Source: Uliginosibacterium aquaticum (lineage in GTDB: Bacteria > Pseudomonadota > Gammaproteobacteria > Burkholderiales > Rhodocyclaceae). Taken from it: a stretch of 64,000 nt of DNA. Below the pieces are notes generated by a model. That model had not been told where the DNA came from. It saw only the letters and a list, made by a program, of their open reading frames with translations, and did not search any database. The position numbers and the translations under genes are program-made. Location of the stretch: the NCBI RefSeq assembly GCF_012972705.2, contig NZ_JABCSC020000006.1, positions 1 to 64,000 on the forward strand. Reading direction: 5' to 3'. Below are positions 7,575 through 17,579 of the stretch, piece after piece (position 1 is the first letter of the stretch; each line of letters opens with the position of its first letter).

Positions 7575-9469
7575 GTCAGCCGGCACCGGAGGCCATCCTG
7601 CTCGACGCCTGCAGCGAGATCATGCTGCTGGTCGATCCGGTCTCGCTGGCGATTGTCGCGGCGAGTGCGGCGGCCACCCGCGAGCTGGGCTATTCGCGTG
7701 AGGAATTGCTCGGCAAGCTGATCACCGATATTGAATGTGCGCTCGCGGACGTGTTCTTCTGGGAAGAGGTGCGCAATGGTGGCAGTGCTGAGCTGGTGGA
7801 TGCGGAAGGCCTGCATCAGTGTGCCGATGGCGAAATGCTGGCCACGCTCAAGAATGTGACCCGGATGAGCGAGGCGCCGGGCTGGATCATCGTGCGGGCG
7901 CACGGAATCGCAGCCAGGAAGCGTGCTGAGGAAGAGCTGGCGCTGATGACTTCGCAGCTGCGTGCCACGCTCGAAGCCACGGCCGATGGCATCCTGGTGC
8001 TGGATCGCCAGGGCCAGATCAGCAACATGAACCGGCGTTTCTCGCGGATGTGGCAGCTGCCGGGTGAGCTGCTGCTGCGCCACGAGGATCGGCGCCTGAT
8101 GGCCTACATTCTCGACCAGATCAGCGAGCCGGAAATCCATGCGCGACGGATCACCGAACTGGGCGCCGATGACGAGCGCGAGACTTTCGATGCCTTGCCG
8201 CTGCGTGATGGCCGCATGTTCGAGTGCAAGTCGCGTCCGGCCCGCCACGGCGAACAGGTGATCGGCCGGGTGTATTGCTTCACTGATGTTACCCAGCGCT
8301 ACCGTGCCGAGCAGGATCTGATCGCCGCGCGCGATGCAGCTACCGCCGCCAGCCGCGCCAAGGGCGAGTTTCTCGCCATGATGTCGCACGAGATCCGCAC
8401 GCCCATGAACGGCATCATCGGCATGGCCCAGCTGCTCGAATCCACCCCGTTGAACACCGAGCAGCATGAGTACGTGCGCACCATGCGGACCTCGGGTGAT
8501 GCCCTGCTGGCCATCATCAATGACATCCTCGACTACTCGAAGATCGAGGCGCGCAAGCTGGAGCTGGAGAAGACCCGCTTCCGCCTCGACAGCTTGCTCG
8601 AAGATCTCGGCCGCCTGTTCTCGCTGCAGGCGCGTGACAAGGGCCTCAGCTATCACAGCCTGATGGCACCGGGCACCCCGCTCAGCGTGGAGGGTGATCC
8701 CACCCGCCTGCGCCAGATTCTGGTCAATCTGATCGGCAATGCCTTTAAGTTCACCGCTCGCGGTTCCATCCATGTCACCGTGAATGAAGTGCAGCGCGAG
8801 GCTGCGCGGACCCGCCTGCGCTTTGCCGTGCGTGATTCAGGCATCGGCATTCCGGCTGACAAGCAGACCAACATCTTCACGCCTTTCGAGCAGGCCGACA
8901 TGAGTACCACCCGGCGCTTCGGCGGCACTGGCCTGGGGCTTTCCATCTGCCGCATGCTGTGCGAGCTGATGGAGGGTGAGATCGGCGTCAGCAGCCAGGC
9001 TGGCGAGGGCTCGGAATTCTGGTTCGAGATCTGGCTCGCCTGCGCGGAGGTCGACGTCCAGCGCGAGGCCCGGCCCAGTGTGTCGCAGGCCATGGTGCCG
9101 GAGGAGGCCAGCATCCTCATCGTCGAAGACAACAGCGTGAACATCATGGTGATCAGCAACCTGCTCAAGAAGCTGGGCGCACGCCAGCTCAGCGTGGCCC
9201 GCAACGGTCTCGAAGCGCTGGAGCAATGCGCAGCCCGGAGCTTCGACCTGATCCTGATGGATACCCACATGCCCGAGATGGATGGCCTCACTGCCACCCG
9301 CCTGCTGAGGGAGCGCGGGGTCAGCACGCGCATTGTTGGCGTCAGCGCCGATGCCATGGCCAGTGACCACCATGCCGCCTTGGGTGCCGGCATGAATGAC
9401 TACCTGACCAAGCCGGTGGCACTCGAAGCCCTGCGCCGTACCATCGAGGCTTGGCTGGGCGCGGCCTGA
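7571..9469 (+). CDS. PAS-containing hybrid histidine kinase / response regulator
   Basis: 632 residues with no obvious membrane segment, so probably cytoplasmic. Two PAS-like regions (about 8-115 and 130-245) precede a HisKA domain with the phosphorylated H273 in MMSHEIRTPMNG. The ATPase domain has an N-box NLIGNAFKFT, DSGIGIP and FGGTGLGLSI. A C-terminal receiver (about 515-630) has the acidic pair in VEDN, phospho-acceptor D564 in LMDTHMPEMDG and the conserved lysine in LTKPV. No HPt or output domain is present, so phosphate must pass to a partner elsewhere. It is translationally coupled to the HD-GYP gene. Confidence 0.93.
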   Translation: MSQPAPEAILLDACSEIMLLVDPVSLAIVAASAAATRELGYSREELLGKLITDIECALADVFFWEEVRNGGSAELVDAEGLHQCADGEMLATLKNVTRMSEAPGWIIVRAHGIAARKRAEEELALMTSQLRATLEATADGILVLDRQGQISNMNRRFSRMWQLPGELLLRHEDRRLMAYILDQISEPEIHARRITELGADDERETFDALPLRDGRMFECKSRPARHGEQVIGRVYCFTDVTQRYRAEQDLIAARDAATAASRAKGEFLAMMSHEIRTPMNGIIGMAQLLESTPLNTEQHEYVRTMRTSGDALLAIINDILDYSKIEARKLELEKTRFRLDSLLEDLGRLFSLQARDKGLSYHSLMAPGTPLSVEGDPTRLRQILVNLIGNAFKFTARGSIHVTVNEVQREAARTRLRFAVRDSGIGIPADKQTNIFTPFEQADMSTTRRFGGTGLGLSICRMLCELMEGEIGVSSQAGEGSEFWFEIWLACAEVDVQREARPSVSQAMVPEEASILIVEDNSVNIMVISNLLKKLGARQLSVARNGLEALEQCAARSFDLILMDTHMPEMDGLTATRLLRERGVSTRIVGVSADAMASDHHAALGAGMNDYLTKPVALEALRRTIEAWLGAA

Positions 9470-9539
9470 GCATCGCCGTCGGGCGCGGACCAGCCTACAA
9501 TTGCTGCTCCCGTCAGAACAACAAACGAGCGCCCCCGCC

Positions 9540-9851
9540 ATGAGCCAGTATTTCACCCATCACGTTTTCGTCTGCTGCAACCAGCGCGCCGCGCCGGACG
9601 CCTGCTGCAACACCCATGGTGCCAGCGAGCTGCAGACCTATGCCAAGGAACGCGTCAAGGAACTGGGCCTGTCCGGCAAGGGCCAGGTGCGTATCAACAA
9701 ATCCGGCTGCCTCGGCCGCTGTGATGATGGTCCGGTGCTGGTCGTCTACCCGGAGGGCACCTGGTACACCTTCGTCGATAAGGAAGACATCGACGAGATC
9801 ATCCGCGAGCACCTGCAGAACGGCCGCATCGTGGAGCGCCTGAAGGTATGA
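9540..9851 (+). CDS. Thioredoxin-like [2Fe-2S] ferredoxin
   Basis: A 103-residue protein started at 9540. It matches the NuoE/Aquifex-type thioredoxin-like ferredoxins: cysteines in FVCCNQ and DACCNTHG near the N-terminus, then SGCLGRCDDGP with a conserved CxxxC, and a C-terminal VYPEGTWY segment. It is expected to bind one [2Fe-2S] cluster and act as a small electron carrier of unknown partner. Its last codon overlaps the alpha/beta hydrolase start (ATGA at 9848-9851), so the two are co-translated. Confidence 0.88.
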   Translation: MSQYFTHHVFVCCNQRAAPDACCNTHGASELQTYAKERVKELGLSGKGQVRINKSGCLGRCDDGPVLVVYPEGTWYTFVDKEDIDEIIREHLQNGRIVERLKV

Positions 9852-10504
9852 AAGCGCAGCCTACTGAAGCCCAGCTGATCGCAGGCCCGGACGGGGCCAT
9901 CGAGCTGCTGATCGATGCGCCCGAGGCCCCGCGGGGCATTGCGCTGGTTTGTCATCCGCATCCGCTGTTCGGCGGCGCCAACACCAACAAGGTGGCGCAC
10001 ACCCTGGCCCGCACCCTGCGCGATCTGGGCTATGTAGCGCTGCGACCGAATTTCCGCGGTGTCGGCAAATCCGAAGGGACGCACGACAATGGTGGTGCCG
10101 AGACCGAAGACATGCTCGCCGTGCTCGACTGGGCCCATGCGCGCTGGAACCTGGATGCCTACCGCCCCACCGTGCTGGCCGGTTTCTCCTTCGGCGCCTT
10201 CGTCCAGACCCGGGTCGCCAAGCGCCTGCGTGAAGCCGGACAGGCCGCCAAACGCCTGATTCTCGTCGGCACCGCCGCCGGGTTTGTCGAAGGTGCTCGC
10301 CAGTACGCGACCGAGGCCGTTGGCCCGGACAGCCTTGTGATCCATGGTTCCAAGGATGAAACCGTACCGCTCGCCAATGTGCTGGCCTGGGCCGAGCCAC
10401 TCGATGTGCCGGTCGTGGTAGTGCCCGGCGCAGACCACTTCTTCCACGGTCGTCTGCACTGCCTGAAGGACATCATTAATCGCTCTTCCTGCGAGTGTCA
10501 CTGA
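9848..10504 (+). CDS. Alpha/beta hydrolase (HPHP-motif family)
   Basis: 218 residues with an alpha/beta-hydrolase fold. CHPHPLFGG near residue 38 is the family hallmark, GFSFGAF carries the nucleophile serine on the nucleophile elbow, an acid follows HGSKDE, and GADHFFHG supplies the catalytic histidine near the C-terminus. Substrate is unknown; these proteins are annotated as esterase or dienelactone-hydrolase-like. It overlaps the ferredoxin gene by 4 nt. Confidence 0.85.
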   Translation: MKAQPTEAQLIAGPDGAIELLIDAPEAPRGIALVCHPHPLFGGANTNKVAHTLARTLRDLGYVALRPNFRGVGKSEGTHDNGGAETEDMLAVLDWAHARWNLDAYRPTVLAGFSFGAFVQTRVAKRLREAGQAAKRLILVGTAAGFVEGARQYATEAVGPDSLVIHGSKDETVPLANVLAWAEPLDVPVVVVPGADHFFHGRLHCLKDIINRSSCECH

Positions 10505-10518
10505 ACAACAGCAATCCT

Positions 10519-10540
10519 GTAGGGCCGACTTCAGTCGGCC
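10519..10540. repeat. REP-like palindrome, single copy
   Basis: GTAGGGCCGACTTCAGTCGG followed by CC forms a hairpin around the core CGACTTCAGTCG. The same core recurs in paired form at 17400-17456 and 27014-27070. It lies just after the hydrolase stop codon. Confidence 0.7.
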
Positions 10541-10600
10541 TCCACGCATGGCGTGCGGCTCACGCTTGATCTCCTGAACAATCCTGAACGGAGCAACATC

Positions 10601-11209
10601 ATGAAGCTGATCGGTTCCCTTACCAGCCCCTATGTGCGCAAGATTCGCGTGCTGCTGCTCGAAAAAGGCATTCCCTTCGAGTTCGTGAATGATTCCCCGT
10701 GGGAGCCGGGCAATCATGTGGCGGAGTTCAACCCGCTCGGCAAGGTGCCGGCGCTGGTGACGGATACCGGCGAGATCTTCTTCGATTCGCCGATTCTCGC
10801 CGACTACCTTGAAACCCTCGGTGTGTATCCGCCCGAGCTGCCCACTGACGCGCTCGAAGTGCTGCGCGTGAAGCAGCTCGAAGCGCTGGCCGATGGCATT
10901 ACCGATGCTGCCGTGGTGTGGCTGCTCGAAACCCGCCGCGCCGCCGAAAAACAGGATGCCGCAGTGATCGAACGCCAGCGCGGCAAGATGGAGCGAGGCC
11001 TGGATGCTGTCGAAGCGCGTCTGGGCAGCCATGAATTCCTGTACGGCGGCCAGTTCAGTCGCGCGGACATCGCGATGGCCTGTGGCCTGGCCTGGATCGA
11101 CTTCCGTTTCCCGGCCTATGACTGGCGTAGCAGCCGACCGGCGCTCGCCGCCCACACTGCGCGCGTGCTGGCCCGGCCGAGTTTTGAACAGACCATCCCC
11201 GTCGCCTGA
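10601..11209 (+). CDS. Glutathione S-transferase family protein (YibF-like)
   Basis: 202 residues started at the ATG at 10601, with GGAG 8 nt upstream. The N-terminal thioredoxin-fold domain begins [15 protein letters not shown] and includes the cis-proline segment KVPALV and the DSPIL glutathione-binding motif. The C-terminal domain is all-helical and ends with the [16 protein letters not shown] pattern. Such enzymes conjugate or reduce small electrophiles with glutathione. Its stop overlaps the start of the ABC ATPase (TGATG), linking it to the NodIJ-like exporter. Confidence 0.9.
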   Translation: MKLIGSLTSPYVRKIRVLLLEKGIPFEFVNDSPWEPGNHVAEFNPLGKVPALVTDTGEIFFDSPILADYLETLGVYPPELPTDALEVLRVKQLEALADGITDAAVVWLLETRRAAEKQDAAVIERQRGKMERGLDAVEARLGSHEFLYGGQFSRADIAMACGLAWIDFRFPAYDWRSSRPALAAHTARVLARPSFEQTIPVA

Positions 11210-12138
11210 TGCCGCTGCTCATCGAAAACCTGCACAAGCACTATGGCGAGCTGGAGGTGGTGCGTGGCATCAGCCTGCAGCTTCAGCCTGGTGAATGCTT
11301 CGCCCTGCTCGGCCCCAATGGCGCCGGCAAGACCACCACCCTGCGCTGCGTGCTGGGCCACACCGAGCCCTCCGCCGGCAGCATCGAACTCTGCGGCCTG
11401 CCGGTACCGGCCCGTGCCCGTGAAGCGCGTGCCAAGGTCGGCGTGGTGCCGCAGAGCGACAGCCTCGACCCGGATTTCACTGTCACCGAAAACCTGCTCA
11501 CCTTTGCGCGCTATTTCGGCTTGAGTCGCGAGGCAGCCCAGGCGCGTGTGCCCGAGCTGCTGACTTTTGCCGGGCTGGAGGCCAAGGCCGAGGCCAAAGT
11601 GCCGGCGCTCTCCGGCGGCATGAAGCGCCGCCTGACCATGGCCCGCGCGCTGGTCGCCGATCCGGATCTGCTGATCATGGACGAGCCCACTACCGGGCTG
11701 GACCCGCAGGCGCGCCATCTGATCTGGGATCGCCTCAAGGGCCTCATCGCGCAGGGCAAGACAATTTTCCTGACCACCCATTTCATGGACGAAGCCGAGC
11801 GCCTCGCTCACCGCATCGCCATCCTCGACCGCGGCCAGATCATCGCCATGGGCACGCCACGCGAAGTGATTGCGGCCCACATCGAGCCGCAGGTCGTCGA
11901 GGTCTTCGGTGAATGGGCCGGGCATGAGGGGGGCGCGGCCGCCTGGGCGGCGGCCCATGCTGGCGAGTACGCCCAGCGTTTTGAGGTGAGCGGTGAAACC
12001 GCCTTCTGCTACCTTGAGCACCCCGAAGCCCTGCTCGCCCACCTTGCCGCCCAGGGCGGCCTGCGTACCCTGCACCGCCCGGCCAATCTGGAAGATGTGT
12101 TCCTCAAGCTCACCGGACGGGAGATGCGGGATGAGTAA
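11209..12138 (+). CDS. ABC exporter ATP-binding protein, NodI/DRA type
   Basis: 309 residues. Walker [10 protein letters not shown], signature LSGGMKRRL, Walker [13 protein letters not shown] and the switch histidine in [11 protein letters not shown] are all intact. The sequence matches the NodI/drug-resistance ATPase group; betaproteobacterial members of this group are considered the ancestors of rhizobial NodI. It overlaps the GST gene by 1 nt and the permease gene by 8 nt, so the three form one operon. The exported compound is unknown. Confidence 0.9.
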   Translation: MPLLIENLHKHYGELEVVRGISLQLQPGECFALLGPNGAGKTTTLRCVLGHTEPSAGSIELCGLPVPARAREARAKVGVVPQSDSLDPDFTVTENLLTFARYFGLSREAAQARVPELLTFAGLEAKAEAKVPALSGGMKRRLTMARALVADPDLLIMDEPTTGLDPQARHLIWDRLKGLIAQGKTIFLTTHFMDEAERLAHRIAILDRGQIIAMGTPREVIAAHIEPQVVEVFGEWAGHEGGAAAWAAAHAGEYAQRFEVSGETAFCYLEHPEALLAHLAAQGGLRTLHRPANLEDVFLKLTGREMRDE

Positions 12139-12916
12139 ACTCCTGGTTCCACTGGATCTCTCCCCGCGTCGCGCCCTGTCAGTATGGCGCCGCAATGCCG
12201 ATGTCTGGCGCCGCCTCGCGATTCCTTCCTTGCTCGGCAATCTGGCCGATCCGCTGATCTACCTGCTCGGTCTTGGGCTGGGTCTCGGCGCTCTGCTGCC
12301 GCAGGTGCATGGCGTGAGCTACATCAGCTTCCTCGCCACCGGCACCGTGGCCTTCTCGACCATGAACGCCGCCACCTTCGAGGCGCTTTATTCCGGCTAC
12401 GCCCGGGCACATCAGCAGAAGACTTGGGAGGCGATCATGAACGCACCCCTCTCGCTGGATGACGTGATGGCCGGCGAGTGGCTGTGGGCGGCGACCAAAT
12501 CGCTGTTCTCGGGCGGGGCGATCCTGATCGTGATCAGCCTCTTCGGGCTGGTGCCCTGGACGCATGCGCTGGCGGCGCTGCCGCTGGTGTTCCTCACCGG
12601 GCTGTGTTTTGCCGGCATCGGCTATATCGCCACGGCGCTGGCGCCTGGCTATGACTTTTTCATGTACTGGTTCACGCTCTTCATCAGCCCGATGGCCATG
12701 CTCTGCGGCGTGTTCTTCCCGCTGGAACAGTTGCCGGCCTTCGTGCAGGGCGCGGCGCTGGTGCTGCCGCTGGGGCATGCCATCGGGGCGATCCGGCCAC
12801 TGCTGCTGAGCGGAGCTACGGATGGGCTCTGGCTGCATGTGCTGGTGCTGTCTGCATACGCCCTGATCGGCATGGCAGTAGCCAGGGCCCTGATGCGTCG
12901 TCGCCTGCTGCGCTGA
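12131..12916 (+). CDS. ABC-2 type exporter permease, NodJ type
   Basis: 261 residues with six predicted hydrophobic segments in the ABC-2 arrangement. It starts at 12131 inside the end of the NodI-like gene. The NodJ-like hallmarks are [28 protein letters not shown] and the C-terminal [18 protein letters not shown] segment. It forms the membrane channel for the NodI-like ATPase. With the preceding GST a role in exporting a conjugated or hydrophobic molecule is possible but unproven. Confidence 0.9.
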   Translation: MSKLLVPLDLSPRRALSVWRRNADVWRRLAIPSLLGNLADPLIYLLGLGLGLGALLPQVHGVSYISFLATGTVAFSTMNAATFEALYSGYARAHQQKTWEAIMNAPLSLDDVMAGEWLWAATKSLFSGGAILIVISLFGLVPWTHALAALPLVFLTGLCFAGIGYIATALAPGYDFFMYWFTLFISPMAMLCGVFFPLEQLPAFVQGAALVLPLGHAIGAIRPLLLSGATDGLWLHVLVLSAYALIGMAVARALMRRRLLR

Positions 12917-13017
12917 TTGCCCGCAAGGGCAAGTGCACTTGGGCTGCCGGCCCTCAGAATCAGCGGGCCGGTGCCTTGCCGGGGCTGGCCCGAGGGGCCG
13001 CTTAATCTGTCTCGATC

Positions 13018-14886
13018 ATGAAATTAACCCAGGAGTCCGGAAGCGATTCAGACGAGGAGCTGCTTGCGCGACAGGCCACCGGCCTGCTGCGCATGATCAT
13101 TCTGCTCACCCTGAGTCTGGGCGTCGGTCTCGGTCTGCTGGTCGTTCTGGGTAACGAACAGCCGCTGCCACTGGGCTGGGCGGTGGTGTTCGGGCTGGCA
13201 CTGCTGTGTGGGGTGTCGCTTCTTCTGCTGGAACACTATCCGCCAGCCGTGGCGCGGCGGACCTTCACCTGGGGCTTTACGAGCCTGATCGTGTTGCAGT
13301 GTCTGCTGGTCAACGGCATCCGCAGCCCGATTGCGGCGCTGTTGCCGGTGGTGGTGATGCTCAGTGCCTGGTCCGGCCGCCAGCGCGAGACGCTCGCCCT
13401 GGGCCTCTTCGCGCTCAGCGCGCTGGGCCTGATGGCGGGTTTGGACAGTATTTTCTGGCCCCAGCAGAAGCCACGTTCGGCCCTCAATTTCTGGGCCAGC
13501 TATGCCTTTTGCATCATCACCGGCTCCATCATCGCCAGCCGGATCGCTTACACCCTGCAAGGCCATTACAGTCGCCAGAAGCAACTCGGGGAACAGTTGG
13601 CTGATCAGGTTCGTGAGATGCAGCAGGCCAGGGAGAAGTTCTCCACCTTCTTTTTCATGAACCCGGTGCCGGTGAGTATTACCTCACTCAGCACCGGGCG
13701 CTATGTAGAGGTCAATCCGGCTTGGGAAAAAATTGGCGGCTGGACTGGCGAGGAGTTGCGCGGCCGTAACTCGCTGGATCTGGGCATCTGGGTTACGCCG
13801 GAGGAACGTGAGGAATGGATTGCCGAATTCAGTGCGGCCGGACGCCTGAGCAACCGGCTGACGCGTTTTCGCCTGCGCGATGGTTCTATCCGCTACTTCC
13901 TCGCCAGCAGCGAGGTGATCAACTACGAGGGCGAGCGCTGTGTGTTTGCGGCTTTCATCGATATCACCGAGCAGCGTGAAGCTGAGGCCCGCTTGCGCGA
14001 ACTCAATGTAAAGCTCGAGGAACACGTGGCCGAGCGCACACGCAGCCTCGCTGAGGCCAACCAGTCGCTGGCGCGCAGCCTGGAGACCCTGCAGCAGACG
14101 CAGGATGAACTGGTGCATGCTGAAACGATGGCCTCGCTGGGCTCGATGGTGGCGGGCATTTCGCATGAGCTGAATACCCCGATCGGCAATGCACTGACAG
14201 TCAGCACGGCTCTGCAGGATCAGGTGCGTGACTTTTCGGAGCGCATCCGGCGCGAGCCGATCACCAAGCAGGCCCTTTTCGATTTTCTCGGCGATCAGCA
14301 TACCGGCGCAGACCTGGTGGCGCAGAGCCTGCTGCGGGCGGCCGAGCTGGTCACCAGCTTCAAGCAGGTCGCGGTGGATCAGGCTTCCGAGCGCCGCCGC
14401 GGTTTTGATCTGGCCGGAGCCATGGGTGACATCCTCAGCACCCTGAGGCCCATGTTCAAGCACAAGCCGATCGAGCTGCGTGTCGATCTGGCGCCCGGCA
14501 TTGCCATGGACAGCTATCCCGGCCCGCTCGGTCAGGTCATCAGCAACCTGACCCAGAACGCCATCCTGCACGGTCTCGATGGCGCAGACCACGGTACGGT
14601 CAGCATCGAAACCCGCGCCGTCGGCACCGAGCGGCTGGAGATCGTGGTCAGCGACAACGGTCGTGGCATTGCCGCCGAACACCTGCCGCGTATCTTCGAC
14701 CCCTTCTTCACCACCCGCCTGGGCCGCGGCGGCTCCGGGCTGGGCCTGTCGATCACCCACCGTCTCGTCACCACCATCCTGGGTGGCAGCATCAGCGTGC
14801 GTTCCACCGAGGGCGAGGGTGCCAGCTTCAGGCTTGAGCTGCCGCGTATCGCACCGCAGCGCGAAGAGGTCGCGGACGACGCCTAG
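13018..14886 (+). CDS. Membrane sensor histidine kinase with PAS domain (orphan)
   Basis: 622 residues. The first about 190 residues hold several hydrophobic membrane segments, followed by a PAS domain (about 205-325, ending in FAAFIDITEQREAE) and a coiled-coil linker. The dimerisation domain contains H383 in GISHELNTPIG, and the ATPase domain has DNGRGI, FDPFFTT and GSGLGLSI. No receiver domain and no response regulator gene are adjacent, so its partner is encoded elsewhere. No good Shine-Dalgarno was seen before the ATG at 13018, so the exact start is less certain. Confidence 0.9.
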   Translation: MKLTQESGSDSDEELLARQATGLLRMIILLTLSLGVGLGLLVVLGNEQPLPLGWAVVFGLALLCGVSLLLLEHYPPAVARRTFTWGFTSLIVLQCLLVNGIRSPIAALLPVVVMLSAWSGRQRETLALGLFALSALGLMAGLDSIFWPQQKPRSALNFWASYAFCIITGSIIASRIAYTLQGHYSRQKQLGEQLADQVREMQQAREKFSTFFFMNPVPVSITSLSTGRYVEVNPAWEKIGGWTGEELRGRNSLDLGIWVTPEEREEWIAEFSAAGRLSNRLTRFRLRDGSIRYFLASSEVINYEGERCVFAAFIDITEQREAEARLRELNVKLEEHVAERTRSLAEANQSLARSLETLQQTQDELVHAETMASLGSMVAGISHELNTPIGNALTVSTALQDQVRDFSERIRREPITKQALFDFLGDQHTGADLVAQSLLRAAELVTSFKQVAVDQASERRRGFDLAGAMGDILSTLRPMFKHKPIELRVDLAPGIAMDSYPGPLGQVISNLTQNAILHGLDGADHGTVSIETRAVGTERLEIVVSDNGRGIAAEHLPRIFDPFFTTRLGRGGSGLGLSITHRLVTTILGGSISVRSTEGEGASFRLELPRIAPQREEVADDA

Positions 14887-14915
14887 CGGCCGGTGGCGCT
14901 GGTAAGCTTGCCGCC

Positions 14916-15239
14916 ATGCCTGCCACCGATGCCCTGCTGATTCTTTGTAACGTACCCGATGCCGCTTGTGCACAAACGATCGCCCAGGCGCTCGTGGAAC
15001 GCCGGCTCGCCGCCTGTGTCAACATCCTCGCGCCCTGCCAATCGGTGTATTGCTGGCAGGGCAAGGTCGAAACCGCCAGCGAAGTACCGCTGCTGATCAA
15101 GAGCACGGCCGCGCGTTACGCCGAACTTGAAAGCGCGCTGCGCACGTTGCATCCCTACGAAGTCCCGGAAATCATTGCCCTGCCGATTGCTGCCGGCCTG
15201 CCGGCTTACCTCGCTTGGCTTGTTCAGGAAACGGCATGA
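14916..15239 (+). CDS. cutA: Divalent-cation tolerance protein CutA
   Basis: 107 residues, the usual CutA length. The family pattern is clear: LILCNVPD at the start, ALVERRLAACVNI, SVYCWQGKVE, EVPLLIKS and HPYEVPEIIALPI. CutA forms very stable trimers; its copper-tolerance role is historical and its real function is unclear. The stop overlaps the dsbD start, an arrangement also found in E. coli (cutA-dsbD). Confidence 0.95.
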   Translation: MPATDALLILCNVPDAACAQTIAQALVERRLAACVNILAPCQSVYCWQGKVETASEVPLLIKSTAARYAELESALRTLHPYEVPEIIALPIAAGLPAYLAWLVQETA

Positions 15240-17050
15240 AAGCCCTGTTTACCCTCCTGCTGCTGTGTGCAAGCCTGCTTGGCCATGCCGCCCAGCCCGA
15301 ACCGCTGCCACCGGAGCAAGCCTATCGCCTTGCCGCCAGCCTGCTTGATGAACGCACGATTGAAGTGCGTTTCCAGATCGAGCCCGGCTACTACCTGTAT
15401 CAGTCCAAGCTCGGCTTCGCGCTGGCCGGCACTCCGGCGACGCTGGGCAAGATCGCATTGCCACCGGGCCTGCCCCACGAAGACCGGTTCTTCGGCAAAC
15501 AGCCGGTCTATCGTGAAGGCGTGGTCTTCACCCTGCCACTGGATCAGGCGGTGGGCGAGGGCGCGGTGCTCACCGTGAGCCACCAGGGCTGTGCTGATTT
15601 CGGCATCTGCTACCCACCCAGCGAAGTGCCGATTGAGCTCCACCCAGCCACCATGAGCCAGGTGAGCAAAGCCTCTGGCGCCTCGCTGCTCGCGCTTGAA
15701 ACGCCACCGCCGGGGGCACAGGAAACCGCTTCCGCAGCGGTGTCTGCGCCTGAAGAGGAGCGCATCTCCGGTCTGCTCGATGGCGGAAACCTCCTGCTGA
15801 TTCTCGCCAGCTTCTTCGGCTTCGGCCTGTTGCTCAGCTTCACGCCCTGCGTGCTGCCGATGGTGCCGATCATCTCCGGCATCATCGTCGGCCACGGCCA
15901 CAAGATCAGCCACCGCCGCGCCTTCTTCCTGTGCAGCGCCTATGTGCTGGGGATGGCCGCCACCTATGCTGCGGCTGGAGTCGCCGCGGCCTTCTCGGGC
16001 CAGCTGTTGTCAGCCTGGCTGCAGAACGTATGGGTGCTCGGCGCCTTCGCGCTGCTCTTCGTGGTTCTCGCGCTGGCCATGTTCGGCGTGTACGAGTTGC
16101 AAGTGCCGGCGCGCTGGCAGCACAAGCTTTCGGCCAGCGCTCATCATCATGGTGGCTCGGCCCGCCAGCTCGCCATCATGGGCGCCATCTCGGCGCTGAT
16201 TGTGGGTCCCTGCGTTGCCGCCCCGCTGGCCGGCGCCCTGCTCTATATCGCCAAGACGCACGATGCCCTGCTCGGTGGCCTTGCCCTGTTCATGCTGGGC
16301 CTCGGCATGGGGGCACCGCTGATCCTGGTTGGCGTAGCCGCGCGCCGCTTTCTGCCCAAACCCGGCGCCTGGATGGAAGGCGTCAAGCGCTTCTTCGGCT
16401 TCCTGTTGCTGGCCACCGCGCTGTATCTCGTCGCCCCGGTATTGCCACCGCTCCTGCCCATGCTTGGCTGGGCCGCACTGCTGTTGGTCGGCGGCATTTT
16501 CCTGCATGCGCTGGATAGCCTGCCGCCCGATGCGAAGCCGCTGCAACGTCTGTTCAAGGCCCTGGGCATTCTGCTGCTGCTCGCCGGCGCCGCCATCTTC
16601 ATCGGCGCGCTGGCCGGCAGCCGCAATCCGCTCCAGCCTCTGTCTGGCCTCAGCGGCTGCAGCACCGCAGCCGCCTGTGAAAATGCCGCACCGCGCTTTG
16701 AGCGCATCAACAGCAGCGCTGAGCTGGATGCGCGCATCGCCGCCAGTAGCCGGCCGGTGATGCTCGACTTCTACGCCGACTGGTGCGTGAGCTGCAAGGA
16801 AATGGAGCAACAGACCTTCGCCGACCCGGCCATTGCTGCTCAACTCGCCGGTTTCACGCTTCTGCAGGCAGACGTCACCGCCAATCTGCCCGAGCACCGC
16901 GAACTGCTCAAACGCTTCGGCCTCTTCGGCCCGCCCGGCACTCTGTTCTTTGCGCCGGCCGGCAAGGAAGTGGCGGGTAGCCGGGTGATCGGCTTCATGG
17001 CACCGGAGCGCTTCGGCAAGATCCTGCAAAACGTGAAAGGCCAGCCATGA
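15236..17050 (+). CDS. dsbD: Thiol:disulfide interchange protein DsbD
   Basis: 604 residues started at 15236, overlapping the cutA stop. After a signal peptide (about 1-19) comes the periplasmic alpha domain with C119 and C125. Then comes a transmembrane domain of about eight segments, with C205 in TPCVLPMVP and C326 in GPCVAAP. The C-terminal thioredoxin domain has C517-V-S-C520. All six redox cysteines are present, so it should carry electrons from cytoplasmic thioredoxin to periplasmic DsbC-type partners and cytochrome c maturation. The next gene also overlaps by 4 nt. Confidence 0.96.
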   Translation: MKALFTLLLLCASLLGHAAQPEPLPPEQAYRLAASLLDERTIEVRFQIEPGYYLYQSKLGFALAGTPATLGKIALPPGLPHEDRFFGKQPVYREGVVFTLPLDQAVGEGAVLTVSHQGCADFGICYPPSEVPIELHPATMSQVSKASGASLLALETPPPGAQETASAAVSAPEEERISGLLDGGNLLLILASFFGFGLLLSFTPCVLPMVPIISGIIVGHGHKISHRRAFFLCSAYVLGMAATYAAAGVAAAFSGQLLSAWLQNVWVLGAFALLFVVLALAMFGVYELQVPARWQHKLSASAHHHGGSARQLAIMGAISALIVGPCVAAPLAGALLYIAKTHDALLGGLALFMLGLGMGAPLILVGVAARRFLPKPGAWMEGVKRFFGFLLLATALYLVAPVLPPLLPMLGWAALLLVGGIFLHALDSLPPDAKPLQRLFKALGILLLLAGAAIFIGALAGSRNPLQPLSGLSGCSTAAACENAAPRFERINSSAELDARIAASSRPVMLDFYADWCVSCKEMEQQTFADPAIAAQLAGFTLLQADVTANLPEHRELLKRFGLFGPPGTLFFAPAGKEVAGSRVIGFMAPERFGKILQNVKGQP

Positions 17051-17403
17051 GCGATATCGAACGCCTCAATCCGGCGGCCCGCTATGCCGACGCCACGATC
17101 TTCAAGGGCTTGGTGCAGGCTGTCGAAGTACCCGCCTCCGAGGAGGGTGATATCCGCAGCCAGACCGCCGAAATGCTGGCCCTGCTTGAATCTACGCTGG
17201 AAGCCGCCGGTTCGGACAAGGGCCGGCTGTTGATGGCCACCCTCTACCTCATCGACATGGCGGACTACGCGGGCATGAACGAGGTGTGGGAAGCCTGGCT
17301 GCCCGCCGGCTGCGCTCCGGCGCGCGCCTGCGTGCAGGTGGCCGCGCTGGCCCGGCCGGGCTGGCGAGTGGAGATTGCGGTGATGGCGGCACAGGGCGTG
17401 TAG
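17047..17403 (+). CDS. RidA/YjgF-family protein
   Basis: 118 residues, overlapping the dsbD stop by ATGA. The RidA pattern is visible in the QTAEMLALLESTLEAAGS helix, and PARACVQVAAL retains the arginine that in true RidA binds the imine substrate. RidA enzymes hydrolyse reactive enamines/imines formed by PLP enzymes, but this branch (RLNPAARYADATIFKG) is divergent and may do something else. Its stop codon lies within the first REP palindrome. Confidence 0.85.
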   Translation: MSDIERLNPAARYADATIFKGLVQAVEVPASEEGDIRSQTAEMLALLESTLEAAGSDKGRLLMATLYLIDMADYAGMNEVWEAWLPAGCAPARACVQVAALARPGWRVEIAVMAAQGV

Positions 17404-17456
17404 GTGCGACTTCAGTCGCACACCGAGCGTGTGCAGCGGACTGAAGTCCGCCCTAC
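17400..17456. repeat. Paired REP-like palindromes
   Basis: GTAGGTGCGACTTCAGTCGC and a reversed copy ending GACTGAAGTCCGCCCTAC face each other around a 14-bp spacer, so the unit can fold as a cruciform or bidirectional hairpin. The same arrangement occurs at 27014-27070. Confidence 0.75.
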
Positions 17457-17579
17457 AGCCCTCCTTCACGTTCATGCTTGCCCAAACCCGCACTCAGCGA
17501 CGGGTCGCGTTTGCCCCCCCGAAGCCCTAAAATGGAGGGTCTGCCGCCCCCGGCAGGCCACAGAAAAGCGCCCCCAGCT

